DNA of 37,183 bases, taken from Desulfurococcales archaeon (GTDB lineage Archaea; Thermoproteota; Thermoprotei_A; Sulfolobales; Desulfurococcaceae). Of the stretch, positions 30,872-37,183 are shown piece by piece. The stretch lies in the NCBI GenBank assembly GCA_027002875.1, contig JALWZC010000024.1:1-37183 (forward strand). Direction: 5' to 3'. Within the stretch, counting starts at the first letter, position 1. Each line of letters starts with the position of its first letter. The notes beneath the pieces are model-generated. The model was not told the DNA's origin and searched no databases. It saw nothing but the letters and a program-made list of their open reading frames with translations. The translations under genes and the position numbers were made by a program.

Positions 30872-31233
30872 GCTCCCTGTACGTTATACTGGTTGAACTA
30901 GTTATCTGGATCTACTTGTTCCTGAGATTCTCCAAGGACATGAGCTATTACCGGGCAATGCTCTTCGCAGACTTCATCATTACAACGATAGACTTTATCC
31001 TCTTAGCCACACCATATAGGACAACACTGCTAAACATAGTATTATACAATAAGGCAACCAGTAAACCCATAGCAGCAATACCGGTAACATTTGGAGTCTT
31101 CCTACTCCTAAAATCAATACTATTCTACACGTTCCAGGAACTACTACCAGGATGGTTCTTCAAGAAACCAGTAGCTACTACCCCTACACTTGAACGGGGA
31201 GAGGATGAGCACGGTACAGCTGGATCCACGTGA
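30868..31233 (+). CDS. three-TM membrane protein
   Basis: The 121-residue protein has hydrophobic segments about 3-19, 28-45 and 66-86; the third region includes the end FTFQELLPGW-like amphipathic part. It begins with the ATGA overlap with the previous gene, so the two are translationally coupled. No family recognised. Its 3' end contains the CCC-GGG leader and start of the next gene. Confidence 0.55.
   Translation: MSSLYVILVELVIWIYLFLRFSKDMSYYRAMLFADFIITTIDFILLATPYRTTLLNIVLYNKATSKPIAAIPVTFGVFLLLKSILFYTFQELLPGWFFKKPVATTPTLERGEDEHGTAGST
31181..31199 (+). promoter_or_regulatory. CCCC-N11-GGGG leader before the gene at 31205
   Basis: CCCC (31181-31184), spacer TACACTTGAAC, GGGG (31196-31199), then AGAGG and ATG 31205. 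Sixth member, again inside the preceding gene, with a possible 4-bp stem. Confidence 0.5.
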
Positions 31234-31609
31234 AAGCATTATAGTGCAACTATACAATACATTGCTGAAAAGCATAGAGGCAGACATTAAGAAGTTCCAG
31301 GAAAGCGTGGAGAAAACATATAACAAGGTATTATCAACACTAGCAGCCTACACAGACTTCGACAAGCTAGACCCAGTGACTAGAAAGCTCCTCGAATCAA
31401 ACCTTATGAGCGACATAATACTCAGCCACCTAGAATACCTGGACGAAACCGAGGCAGGAGACAACAGTGGTATTAATGAGAACTGGCTAAAGCTCTCCGG
31501 CCGGACCAAGGCGTTAATCTACATAGCCTTAGCCAAGGCCGCTAGGAAAGACGTGCTACCAGTAGAGGGGCGTAGAGCGATGGTGTATGGCCGTGGGGAA
31601 CGCTTCTAA
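31205..31609 (+). CDS. soluble helical protein preceding the ATPase
   Basis: The 134-residue acidic, helical protein has no TM segment; residues about 15-50 (YNTLLKSIEADIKKFQESVE and onward) may form a coiled coil. ATG 31205 is chosen over TTG 31190 because of the GGGGAGAGG Shine-Dalgarno. The 3' end overlaps the ATPase gene by 23 nt, so the two are probably co-translated and may interact. Family not recognised. Confidence 0.55.
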   Translation: MSTVQLDPRESIIVQLYNTLLKSIEADIKKFQESVEKTYNKVLSTLAAYTDFDKLDPVTRKLLESNLMSDIILSHLEYLDETEAGDNSGINENWLKLSGRTKALIYIALAKAARKDVLPVEGRRAMVYGRGERF

Positions 31610-32624
31610 GGGTAGATTTTACAGGTACTTCATACCCGAGGAGATACCAGGCTACGTGGATCTACGTGTAGCGAACATATACGGCTACATGACTTCTGGC
31701 AAGACAACGCTTAGCAGGAAAATAGCTGCCAGGATCGAGGAAGAAGTCGGGGATAAATGGGGATTCATCTACATAGAGGCCCGGAGACAACTGGATGCAC
31801 TTGAATGGTGTAGGGAACACTACGATGAGATAAAGGATCTAAAATACATAGTAATAGTATATGATGACGCCGGGAGATACTATCTCAGCAGGGAGAGCAG
31901 TAGCGGCTCCAGGAGAGAGGATGTAAAGGACTTCATGGAGATAAGGCATTTCTTCGAGGATCTGGGCTTTACGAGGATGATGTTAACGGTTATCGCTAAT
32001 ATACAGTTCGACTTCCTGCTTGAGAAAACCCTTAGGAACTCCCCGCTGACAATATGGAAGAGCCTGGTAGCAATGGATAGTAGGCTACGCCGGGAAATGC
32101 TGCTACGCCTAGGAGCCTTCAATTATAGTTTCCTAAACATAGTTACCAAGGCAATGTTCATATCAAGGTTCAAGCCAACCCTCGACGACGTTGTTGGGCG
32201 TAGCCGGTTACAGAAGGAAGAGATCCTGGAAGGGATAATCGAGATCTTTAGGAGATATGGGGTAGACCCGTATAAGGGTATACCCAAGGACTTCGTGAAG
32301 AGATTCGCAGTAGTAGACTTGCTTGGAGACGTCTTCAGGCTAGACACGGGCAACGATGTAAAGATCCCTAGGAACTATGTAAAAGTCGATGCCAGGACAG
32401 ATGGGCTCTTTACGACTAGGGACACCAGGGAGAGAGACAACCTATTAGCAGCAGTATACCTAGGGTACAGGCTAGCACAGTTCTTCCCCGACATGAACAA
32501 GGATGAACTAGCCAGGTGGATTAGGAAGATAACGGGTCTCCGTTTCCGCCATCAGAGATACTATGATATAATACGGGAAGTGGAACAACTAGTAGAAGTA
32601 GCCTGGAACAGTAATGAATCATAG
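31587..32624 (+). CDS. P-loop ATPase of the element (packaging- or transfer-type candidate)
   Basis: The 345-residue protein has Walker A GYMTSGKT (33-40), Walker B YIVIVYDDAG (Asp93, Asp94), and a downstream polar strand MMLTVIANIQFDF that could be a sensor. No helicase, AAA+ or VirB4 signatures are visible. The C-terminal ~140 residues are helical. Its size and place at the end of an envelope-protein cluster resemble genome-packaging (A32/FtsK-like) or transfer ATPases, but sequence motifs alone do not settle that. It is the only NTPase seen in the element. Confidence 0.65.
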   Translation: MAVGNASKGRFYRYFIPEEIPGYVDLRVANIYGYMTSGKTTLSRKIAARIEEEVGDKWGFIYIEARRQLDALEWCREHYDEIKDLKYIVIVYDDAGRYYLSRESSSGSRREDVKDFMEIRHFFEDLGFTRMMLTVIANIQFDFLLEKTLRNSPLTIWKSLVAMDSRLRREMLLRLGAFNYSFLNIVTKAMFISRFKPTLDDVVGRSRLQKEEILEGIIEIFRRYGVDPYKGIPKDFVKRFAVVDLLGDVFRLDTGNDVKIPRNYVKVDARTDGLFTTRDTRERDNLLAAVYLGYRLAQFFPDMNKDELARWIRKITGLRFRHQRYYDIIREVEQLVEVAWNSNES

Positions 32625-32675
32625 CACCATACATGTAAACACTATGCCGGGTAGACGGTAGACGGAAGATTCTAT

Positions 32676-32694
32676 CCCTATTCTCGTATGGGGG
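32676..32694 (+). promoter_or_regulatory. CCC-N11-GGGGG leader before the gene at 32701
   Basis: CCC (32676-32678), spacer TATTCTCGTAT, then GGGGG (32690-32694), 6 nt before GTG 32701. The spacer is nearly the same as that at 28628-28638. Seventh member of the series and the last in the module. Confidence 0.55.
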
Positions 32695-32700
32695 AAAGAC

Positions 32701-33690
32701 GTGAAGCACCTAGGACTAATACTCGTCTTATCCATACTCCTATCCCTAGTTACACCAGGGATCCTTGTACGGGGAGAAGACCAGACCATACTCGTCGTCC
32801 GCAAAGAAATAAGATTCAACATAACAGTTATAGCGGGGCCCGACGACAACGGTACTGTGCGGACGGTTATCCTGGTCCTAGACTTCTACTTCATCAACGC
32901 CCAGCCAAGCAATAGTGATGTAAACATTAGTTTCCCAGTCATGATAAGAATCGGGGACAAAATAATCAATAAGACTGTGGTAGTCCCGCTTAGGATTCGC
33001 GGAGAGCTCGAGAAAATAGTTGTTGTAAGCGCAGGGGAAGCAACGCCTGAGCCTAGCAGTGGCGAAGAAAGTAGCGAGGAAATAATAGTCTACTATCCTG
33101 GAAGCACCGGTCCAACGGCAAACAATACTACTTCTCCCGGCCAGACGGAGAGCTCGGGTGGATCAAGCGGTGTAGCAGCTACCAGGACCGTGACCAAGAC
33201 CATAACCAAGACAAAGACCATAACAATGGGGGCTGTACCAGGACAGCAGGGAACCACTACACAGCCGACAACGAGTCCACGTGTTCCCGGTGCTCCCTCG
33301 AGGACCGAGAGCACGGGAACAGAATATGCCGATATTCTGTTTGGCGTATTACTGGGTGGACTTCTGGGAGCAGTACTGATTATAGTATTGATAATGGTAT
33401 TAATGAGGCGTAGACCGCCCAGCAAAACCAGACAAGTAGAGGCTCCGACAACCCCGCAGCAGACGCAACAAGTGGTCCAGCCAGAAACACCGGTTTCACA
33501 GGGAGAAAAGCGGCTGCAGATTCCTAGACTGAAGTGCCCGGTCTGCGGAGAAACTATAGAGCCGATAGTAACAGATGACAACAGACTAGTATGCCCGGCC
33601 TGCCACGCCGAAATAGGGAGAATAAGAGAAGACGGGACACTAGAACTAGCCACGCCTGAGGAGAAAACCATGGAAGAAACTGAGCAGTAA
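32701..33690 (+). CDS. single-pass receptor-like protein with cytoplasmic zinc ribbon
   Basis: The 329-residue protein starts at GTG 32701. A signal peptide (about 1-24) is followed by a beta-rich ectodomain with sequons (about 30-110), a Ser/Thr/Pro/Gly-rich stalk (110-208, with KTITKTKTIT), a TM helix (about 212-236) and RRRPP. A Pro/Gln linker then leads to a C-terminal zinc ribbon (Cys279, Cys282, Cys298, Cys301). Outside-sensing to inside-binding layout. Ligand and target unknown. It is the last gene of the envelope module. Confidence 0.65.
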   Translation: MKHLGLILVLSILLSLVTPGILVRGEDQTILVVRKEIRFNITVIAGPDDNGTVRTVILVLDFYFINAQPSNSDVNISFPVMIRIGDKIINKTVVVPLRIRGELEKIVVVSAGEATPEPSSGEESSEEIIVYYPGSTGPTANNTTSPGQTESSGGSSGVAATRTVTKTITKTKTITMGAVPGQQGTTTQPTTSPRVPGAPSRTESTGTEYADILFGVLLGGLLGAVLIIVLIMVLMRRRPPSKTRQVEAPTTPQQTQQVVQPETPVSQGEKRLQIPRLKCPVCGETIEPIVTDDNRLVCPACHAEIGRIREDGTLELATPEEKTMEETEQ

Positions 33691-34080
33691 ACCAATGAAG
33701 AATAAAGCACTCCGTAGCGAAACTATTATTTTTACATTATCGAAACGCCCCTATACTACAGTACATCCTACTAAATAAATAACGGTGAAAGACAAAAATG
33801 AACTGCACACAAGCCCAAATAGTACTACTTATAGAATACATCGAGAGATAAGTAGAACAAGAATTTAAAAACAAGGAATACCACGCGACAAAAGAACAAA
33901 GATCCTAGAAAAGATCGAACGCATCAAACATAACATACTGGAATACGGAATAACAGAAATAGAAAAACAACTAGGAATATAGTCTCAAAATAGACTTAAT
34001 TGTATGTAATTATTCAACATCGCACGATTTTTAAAGAAATCGATGACAATTTTTAAAAGTGACAATTTTTAAAGTAAATA
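33691..34080. other. gene-poor stretch with T-tract, broken gene and ATTTTTAAA repeats
   Basis: After the last envelope gene there is a TTATTTTTACATT tract (possible terminator), then a broken small gene (33798-33982). Three copies of ATTTTTAAA(A)G follow at 34027, 34049 and 34065. These could be tandem TATA-like elements for the next gene. No intact reading frame of convincing quality is visible. Confidence 0.5.
33798..33982 (+). pseudogene. remnant of a small (~60 aa) soluble-protein gene
   Basis: ATG 33798, with GGTGAA upstream, opens a frame MNCTQAQIVLLIEYIER that meets an in-frame TAA. It continues for 16 codons as VEQEFKNKEYHATKEQ and then needs a frameshift near 33900 to continue as ILEKIERIKHNILEYGITEI to TAG 33982. 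Codon choice matches the neighbours on both sides of each lesion. The pattern is one stop plus one frameshift. It could be a sequencing artefact or chance, but the helical amphipathic character is continuous. Confidence 0.4.
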
Positions 34081-34130
34081 ATAGCTATTCACTCTATTAT
34101 ATAGCTATGAACTAGGTAGTATAGCTATGA
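34081..34130 (+). repeat. 20-bp-periodic ATAGCTAT repeats over the start of the three-Cys gene
   Basis: ATAGCTATTC (34081), ATAGCTATGA (34101) and ATAGCTATGA (34121) recur exactly every 20 bp, i.e. two helical turns. The core ATAGCTAT is itself palindromic. The third copy contains the ATG start of the next gene (34127). This is the geometry of a multi-site operator giving autoregulation. Confidence 0.65.
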
Positions 34131-35065
34131 ATGATATCATAACTCTAATGAAAAGGAGACTGAAAGAAGTTAAAAGAAGTGGCAAAAAGAACCCAACTGG
34201 CCGTATATACCTTCCTAAAGAGTTAGTTGGAACTTATGTATCCTATATCACATATCAAGAGCTTCAACAATTGGAGCGAGATATTCGTAGATATAGAACG
34301 ATAATGAACTTTATGAGACATTTGCTTGATTCTAAGAATCATACAAAAATGTTTAGCGTAATAAGTGAGACTTGGAATCCTATAACCGGATGTACACATT
34401 ATTGCATCTATTGTTGGGCACGTAGACTAGCCTTAACTAAACTGAAGAATAGTAAGAAATACAAGGACGGCTTTCTTCCTAAACTACATCCAGAAGAATT
34501 TAAGAAAAAATTTAAGGGCGGTATGGTTTTTGTAACAGACATGGGCGATCTATTCAGTAATGGTGTACCGGATGAATGGATAATCAGAGTTATAGAGCAT
34601 ATAAAGAAATTCCCTAATACATACTTTTTATTCCTAACAAAGAATCCCATACGATACCTTGACTTCATAGATAGATTCCCACCAAATGCAATACTCGGAG
34701 CAACAATAGAGACAAATAGAGATGAACTCTACTTAAACCACAGTCCACGTATATCGCTAGCCCCCCTACCTAGTTTAAGGTATAAGGTAATGAAAGAATT
34801 AAAATGGGACATGAAATTTGTATCCATAGAACCAATTCTTGACTTCGACTTAGAAGAATTCGTGGAATGGATTAGAGAGATCAATCCATTCCTAGTATAT
34901 GTTGGATACGATAATTATAATTGGAAGCTTCCCGAACCCCCGCTAAGCAAAACCTTGAAACTAATTAGAAAGATATCAGAGTTTACACTAGTAGTAAAGA
35001 AAACAATTAGGCCTGCATGGAATGAATCAATAATAAACTACAAGAATAAGTCGTCAAAAAGTTAA
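34127..35065 (+). CDS. Gp37/Gp68-family (DUF5131) three-Cys, radical-SAM-like protein
   Basis: The 312-residue protein has the three-Cys motif CTHYCIYC (Cys89, Cys93, Cys96; C-X3-C-X2-C as in radical SAM enzymes) preceded by ETWNPITG. The family blocks MVFVTDMGDLFSNGVPDEWI and FLFLTKNPIRYL, then ILGATIETNRDE and MKFVSIEPILDF, follow. This is the Gp37/Gp68 (PF07505) family known from phages. Its usual partner, TcmP, is encoded convergently next door with a 12-nt tail overlap. Substrate and biological role are unknown. Expression is probably controlled by the 20-bp repeats over its start. Confidence 0.85.
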   Translation: MNDIITLMKRRLKEVKRSGKKNPTGRIYLPKELVGTYVSYITYQELQQLERDIRRYRTIMNFMRHLLDSKNHTKMFSVISETWNPITGCTHYCIYCWARRLALTKLKNSKKYKDGFLPKLHPEEFKKKFKGGMVFVTDMGDLFSNGVPDEWIIRVIEHIKKFPNTYFLFLTKNPIRYLDFIDRFPPNAILGATIETNRDELYLNHSPRISLAPLPSLRYKVMKELKWDMKFVSIEPILDFDLEEFVEWIREINPFLVYVGYDNYNWKLPEPPLSKTLKLIRKISEFTLVVKKTIRPAWNESIINYKNKSSKS

Positions 35066-36031
35066 GGGTTTCATACGGCCTCTAAACACTTCGATTAACT
35101 TATTAAACACAGTACTATCGGTTCTCTCGATACGTGGCTTAAGACTTTTAATTATAGGGCTTAACCAGGGATTACCTCTACTAGTACGTCTTACCGCTAG
35201 TAAAATATGATAGTAGAATGCATGAGAACCCATTACCTTTATAGGTATGACAATATCTCTCTTACTACGTAGCTTATCAATGTATATATTTAATAGATCT
35301 TCATCATTACTAGCTTTCTTCCATGAATCATCGCCGTAAAACTCATCTAAGGCGTTAACACTACTAAATCTTCCATTTCGCCAATTACCCCATATTCGCC
35401 GAATACCCGACGTCATAAAATTAAATAATAGATCAATATTAAGATCCAGCAATTTATTAATAGTACTCCACTTAGGCTCGGTTCCCTCTGGATCAACAAA
35501 CACAAGAGAATGCCTACAATTCCTCAAAAGATAGGAGTAATCTACATAATTCATATCTCCAGTAATAATTGTTACTTTCGTGGAATCGACAATTCCCCAT
35601 TCAGCTAGAGCATCAATGGCTTTCCGTAAAATAGCGGATTTTAGATAATCAAGCTCTATGAATACATACCTATCAAATTTTTTCTCTTGCCTTGGAACAA
35701 GAATGCTAAGCAGAGGAGAACCATAGAGTAGTAAGCTTTCGTTACCTTCATGTATTTTAACAATACCGGAACCAGCAAATGTATCAACGTAGCATATCTG
35801 GTTGAAGTATTTCTTAGCAATAATAGTATAAACATCCAGGTAATAAGCTAGAATAGACAATTTTATACCGGTCCACGGACCGCGAGAATATAGATAGTCA
35901 AATGCCTTAGGAATAGTTTTAGAAATAACGTTGAAGATCTTATTCGGCGAGGGATTTAAACCCGTTAATGTATTAATACGATCCATCCACCATTCATACA
36001 ATGACTTCTTTCGTCGCGGCATCATATCCAC
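35054..36031 (-). CDS. tcmP: three-Cys-motif partner protein TcmP
   Basis: This 325-residue protein matches TcmP, a Rossmann-type protein defined by its gene pairing with three-Cys (Gp37/Gp68) proteins. Visible: a SAM-methyltransferase-like first strand and loop ICYVDTFAGSGIVKI (79-93), an acidic strand-2 end YVFIELD, IITGDMNY, and LVFVDPEGTEPKW. The C-terminal half holds LLFNFMTSGIRRIWG. Start GTG 36031 directly follows the upstream stop. ATG 36022 (MPRRKKSLYEWW) is also plausible, with AGGTGG 5 nt before. Catalysis has not been shown for the family to my knowledge. Confidence 0.85.
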   Translation of the reverse strand: MDMMPRRKKSLYEWWMDRINTLTGLNPSPNKIFNVISKTIPKAFDYLYSRGPWTGIKLSILAYYLDVYTIIAKKYFNQICYVDTFAGSGIVKIHEGNESLLLYGSPLLSILVPRQEKKFDRYVFIELDYLKSAILRKAIDALAEWGIVDSTKVTIITGDMNYVDYSYLLRNCRHSLVFVDPEGTEPKWSTINKLLDLNIDLLFNFMTSGIRRIWGNWRNGRFSSVNALDEFYGDDSWKKASNDEDLLNIYIDKLRSKRDIVIPIKVMGSHAFYYHILLAVRRTSRGNPWLSPIIKSLKPRIERTDSTVFNKLIEVFRGRMKPLTF

Positions 36032-36688
36032 CTAGCGAAACCAAGATGATGAGAAGCTGTTATTAATTATGCATTCCGGTAGTTTTAGTGGTAGTGTTAG
36101 GTTATAGGTTCCTTCCACTCCGGGTATAGTGTAGATTATAGTGATGTTTCCAATGGTTACTGTTTTACCGCATATTAGAAGCTCTGAGCCTGGGGCTGGT
36201 TTAATGCCTGTATTGATCCACACGCTAGACATAGAGGCTGCTAGGCCCGTGTCTCCACCGGCTATTCTGGTAACCTGGCTCCATGGATCTATTACCCTGG
36301 GACCCCGATACACTAGTGTATCATTAAGATAAATCCTCTCAATAATTACCTCGACAGGATAAGTATTCTTCAAAACAAGGCCAACCCTAATAGTACCACT
36401 CTCTACCCGAATATCATAAGAATCAACACGAAGACTACCCGGCGGCGGAGCAGTCAATAAAGTAGAAGTGGTAGATATAGTGGATGATACAGATGAACTA
36501 GTACCCGACGAAGCAGCAGGAGCCTGGGAAGCCGTGGATACGCTACCAGTACATGTCGATGAACAACTAGTAGAACCCCCACCACGCTCATAAACAGGCA
36601 AAAACATTGAAACAGCAACAAAACCAACAATCAAAACCAAAACCACTAATAAAACACTACCAACAAGATAATAACCATCCAAAAACAA
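36032..36688 (-). CDS. N-terminally anchored extracellular protein
   Basis: In the 218-residue protein an N-terminal TM or signal anchor (about 8-30) precedes a Ser/Thr/Ala-rich linker (35-80) with a Cys pair (STSCSSTC). A beta-sandwich-like domain (about 85-210) has two more Cys and several sequons. Four Cys may form disulfides. It lies directly upstream of tcmP, with no gap, so the two are co-transcribed. No family recognised. Linker composition is like the other surface proteins of the element. Confidence 0.6.
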   Translation of the reverse strand: MFLDGYYLVGSVLLVVLVLIVGFVAVSMFLPVYERGGGSTSCSSTCTGSVSTASQAPAASSGTSSSVSSTISTTSTLLTAPPPGSLRVDSYDIRVESGTIRVGLVLKNTYPVEVIIERIYLNDTLVYRGPRVIDPWSQVTRIAGGDTGLAASMSSVWINTGIKPAPGSELLICGKTVTIGNITIIYTIPGVEGTYNLTLPLKLPECIINNSFSSSWFR

Positions 36689-36720
36689 ACACCCGAAACA
36701 AAACCAGCTATCTAAAATAT

Positions 36721-36785
36721 ATTTAGCAATTCAACAAATAAAAAAGCTAACTTGTATTATTTAGCAAGATAAATTTTATATTTAA
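36721..36785 (+). promoter_or_regulatory. ATTTAGCAA direct repeats and TATA box
   Basis: ATTTAGCAA occurs at 36721-36729 and 36759-36767 (38 bp apart), with the related AGCTAAC between. An AATTTTATATTTAAT stretch (about 36771-36785) can act as TATA box for the winged-helix gene at 36830, about 45 bp downstream. The repeats may be its operator, placed between two divergent genes. Confidence 0.4.
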
Positions 36786-36829
36786 TAAACTGCAAAATGT
36801 AGTATAGAGACTGTTAATTGTGGTGAAAA

Positions 36830-37183
36830 ATGCCCCGTCGAAAATATAGTTTCAGTAGCGAACTAACATATCTAATACTACTAATACTACGCCACTCCTT
36901 CACACCTACAAGATATATCTCTCTACTTACGGGAGAACCATCAAAGAAAATCTCTACTTACCTCTCAATTCTACGAAGAAAAGGCCTAGTAAACCATGAA
37001 AATGGCTTCTGGTATCTGACTCCTAAAGGAGAAAGGATAGCTGCTAATCTAGAATCTATATTTAAATTTTACTCCGAAATCTTTCATCAGTCTAATTTAA
37101 ATAATTATTTAAAAAATGAATATAGCAATGATAAAAAGACTAAATTTATCTTAAAAAATCTAAATTTATTTAAAAATATTTTT
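36830..37183 (+). CDS. winged-helix DNA-binding protein, cut by window end
   Basis: An ATG at 36830, after GGTGA, opens a frame of 118 codons with no stop before the window ends. Residues about 10-70 form a winged helix: LTYLILLILRHSFTPTRYIS, then PSKKISTYLSILRRKGLVNH and the wing ENGFWYLTPKGERIA. This is close to MarR/ArsR/PadR-type transcription factors. The rest is AT-rich and Asn/Lys-rich. Likely a regulator of the element's cargo genes; it is divergent from the secreted-protein and tcmP operon. Confidence 0.75.
   Translation, partial: MPRRKYSFSSELTYLILLILRHSFTPTRYISLLTGEPSKKISTYLSILRRKGLVNHENGFWYLTPKGERIAANLESIFKFYSEIFHQSNLNNYLKNEYSNDKKTKFILKNLNLFKNIF

Noticed and set aside
20439-33690. 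Conjugative plasmid interpretation
   Set aside because: No VirB4/TraC-, VirD4/TraG-type ATPase, relaxase or recognisable mating-pore protein was seen; the single P-loop ATPase lacks those signatures.
33093-33710. Minus-strand 205-codon frame opposite the zinc-ribbon protein
   Set aside because: Val/Ser/Pro-rich mirror of the Thr/Gly/Pro stalk; no independent evidence.
34021-34130. Possible CRISPR-like array
   Set aside because: Repeat units are 8-10 bp with 10-bp intervals and only three copies; no cas genes. Operator-type repeats explain it better.
36032-36060. ATGATGA with possible C/D-box function
   Set aside because: It lies within the coding end of the secreted-protein gene, and no matching C'/D'/D boxes follow at the right distance.
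33700-37183. Search for a right attachment site matching the tRNA-Arg 3' part
   Set aside because: No copy of the GGGCCCG acceptor, T-arm or anticodon-stem sequence was found in the right part of the window, so no attR is claimed.

Overview
The window looks like chromosomal DNA of a hyperthermophilic crenarchaeon, probably of the order Desulfurococcales. Evidence: a group II chaperonin (thermosome), PAN proteasomal ATPase, TFE-alpha, MBF1, a candidate Rpo8/RpoG subunit, ribosomal protein S17e, archaeosine tRNA-guanine transglycosylase, aTrm56, C/D-box sRNAs, TATA-type promoters, heavy AGA/AGG and ATA codon use, and frequent TTG/GTG starts. The species cannot be named from this sequence.

Region 1 (1-20.3 kb) is host core genome. 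It starts inside ABCE1 and continues with a short RpoM/TFS-like zinc ribbon, a tiny Glu/Trp-only reading frame, a Cgi121-like KEOPS subunit with S17e, the thermosome, and a HerA-like ATPase whose start appears to be CTG. Next come a candidate Rpo8, an Lsm protein, tgtA, the divergent PAN-PUA-PAC2 proteasome operon, and an MBF1-HflX-aTrm56-TFE-m5C methyltransferase-SPOUT series. Aldo/keto reductase, thioredoxin reductase, a PD-(D/E)XK-like protein, tRNA-Met(CAU), AhcY, a winged-helix protein, two divergent C/D-box sRNAs and APS kinase follow. Translation, transcription and protein quality control dominate.

Region 2 (about 20.3 kb to the right edge) looks like an integrated mobile element, virus-like or plasmid-like. 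It begins at an abnormal tRNA-Arg(GCG) followed by a tyrosine integrase and a co-transcribed HTH-like protein. Then comes a long same-strand module (22.4-33.7 kb) of envelope proteins. These are a 736-residue C-terminally anchored protein with NodB-deacetylase-like motifs, a 912-residue anchored glycoprotein, about ten small membrane or basic proteins, a P-loop ATPase, and a single-pass protein with a cytoplasmic zinc ribbon. At least six, probably seven, genes of this module share a leader of the form CCC, 10-11 nt, GGG, start codon, in which the upstream CCC could pair with the Shine-Dalgarno sequence. I see no such series in the host genes.

Region 3 (33.7-37.2 kb) is AT-rich cargo of the element. 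It holds a broken small gene, a 20-bp-periodic operator-like repeat, a Gp37/Gp68-type three-Cys (radical-SAM-like) protein convergent with its TcmP partner, a secreted protein, and a winged-helix gene cut by the window end. The right attachment site is not in the window, so the element continues past 37183.

The envelope-module-plus-ATPase element, with its shared leader motif and its TcmP/three-Cys cargo, is the best candidate for an undescribed system. A membrane-vesicle type virus is one reading, but that is inference.
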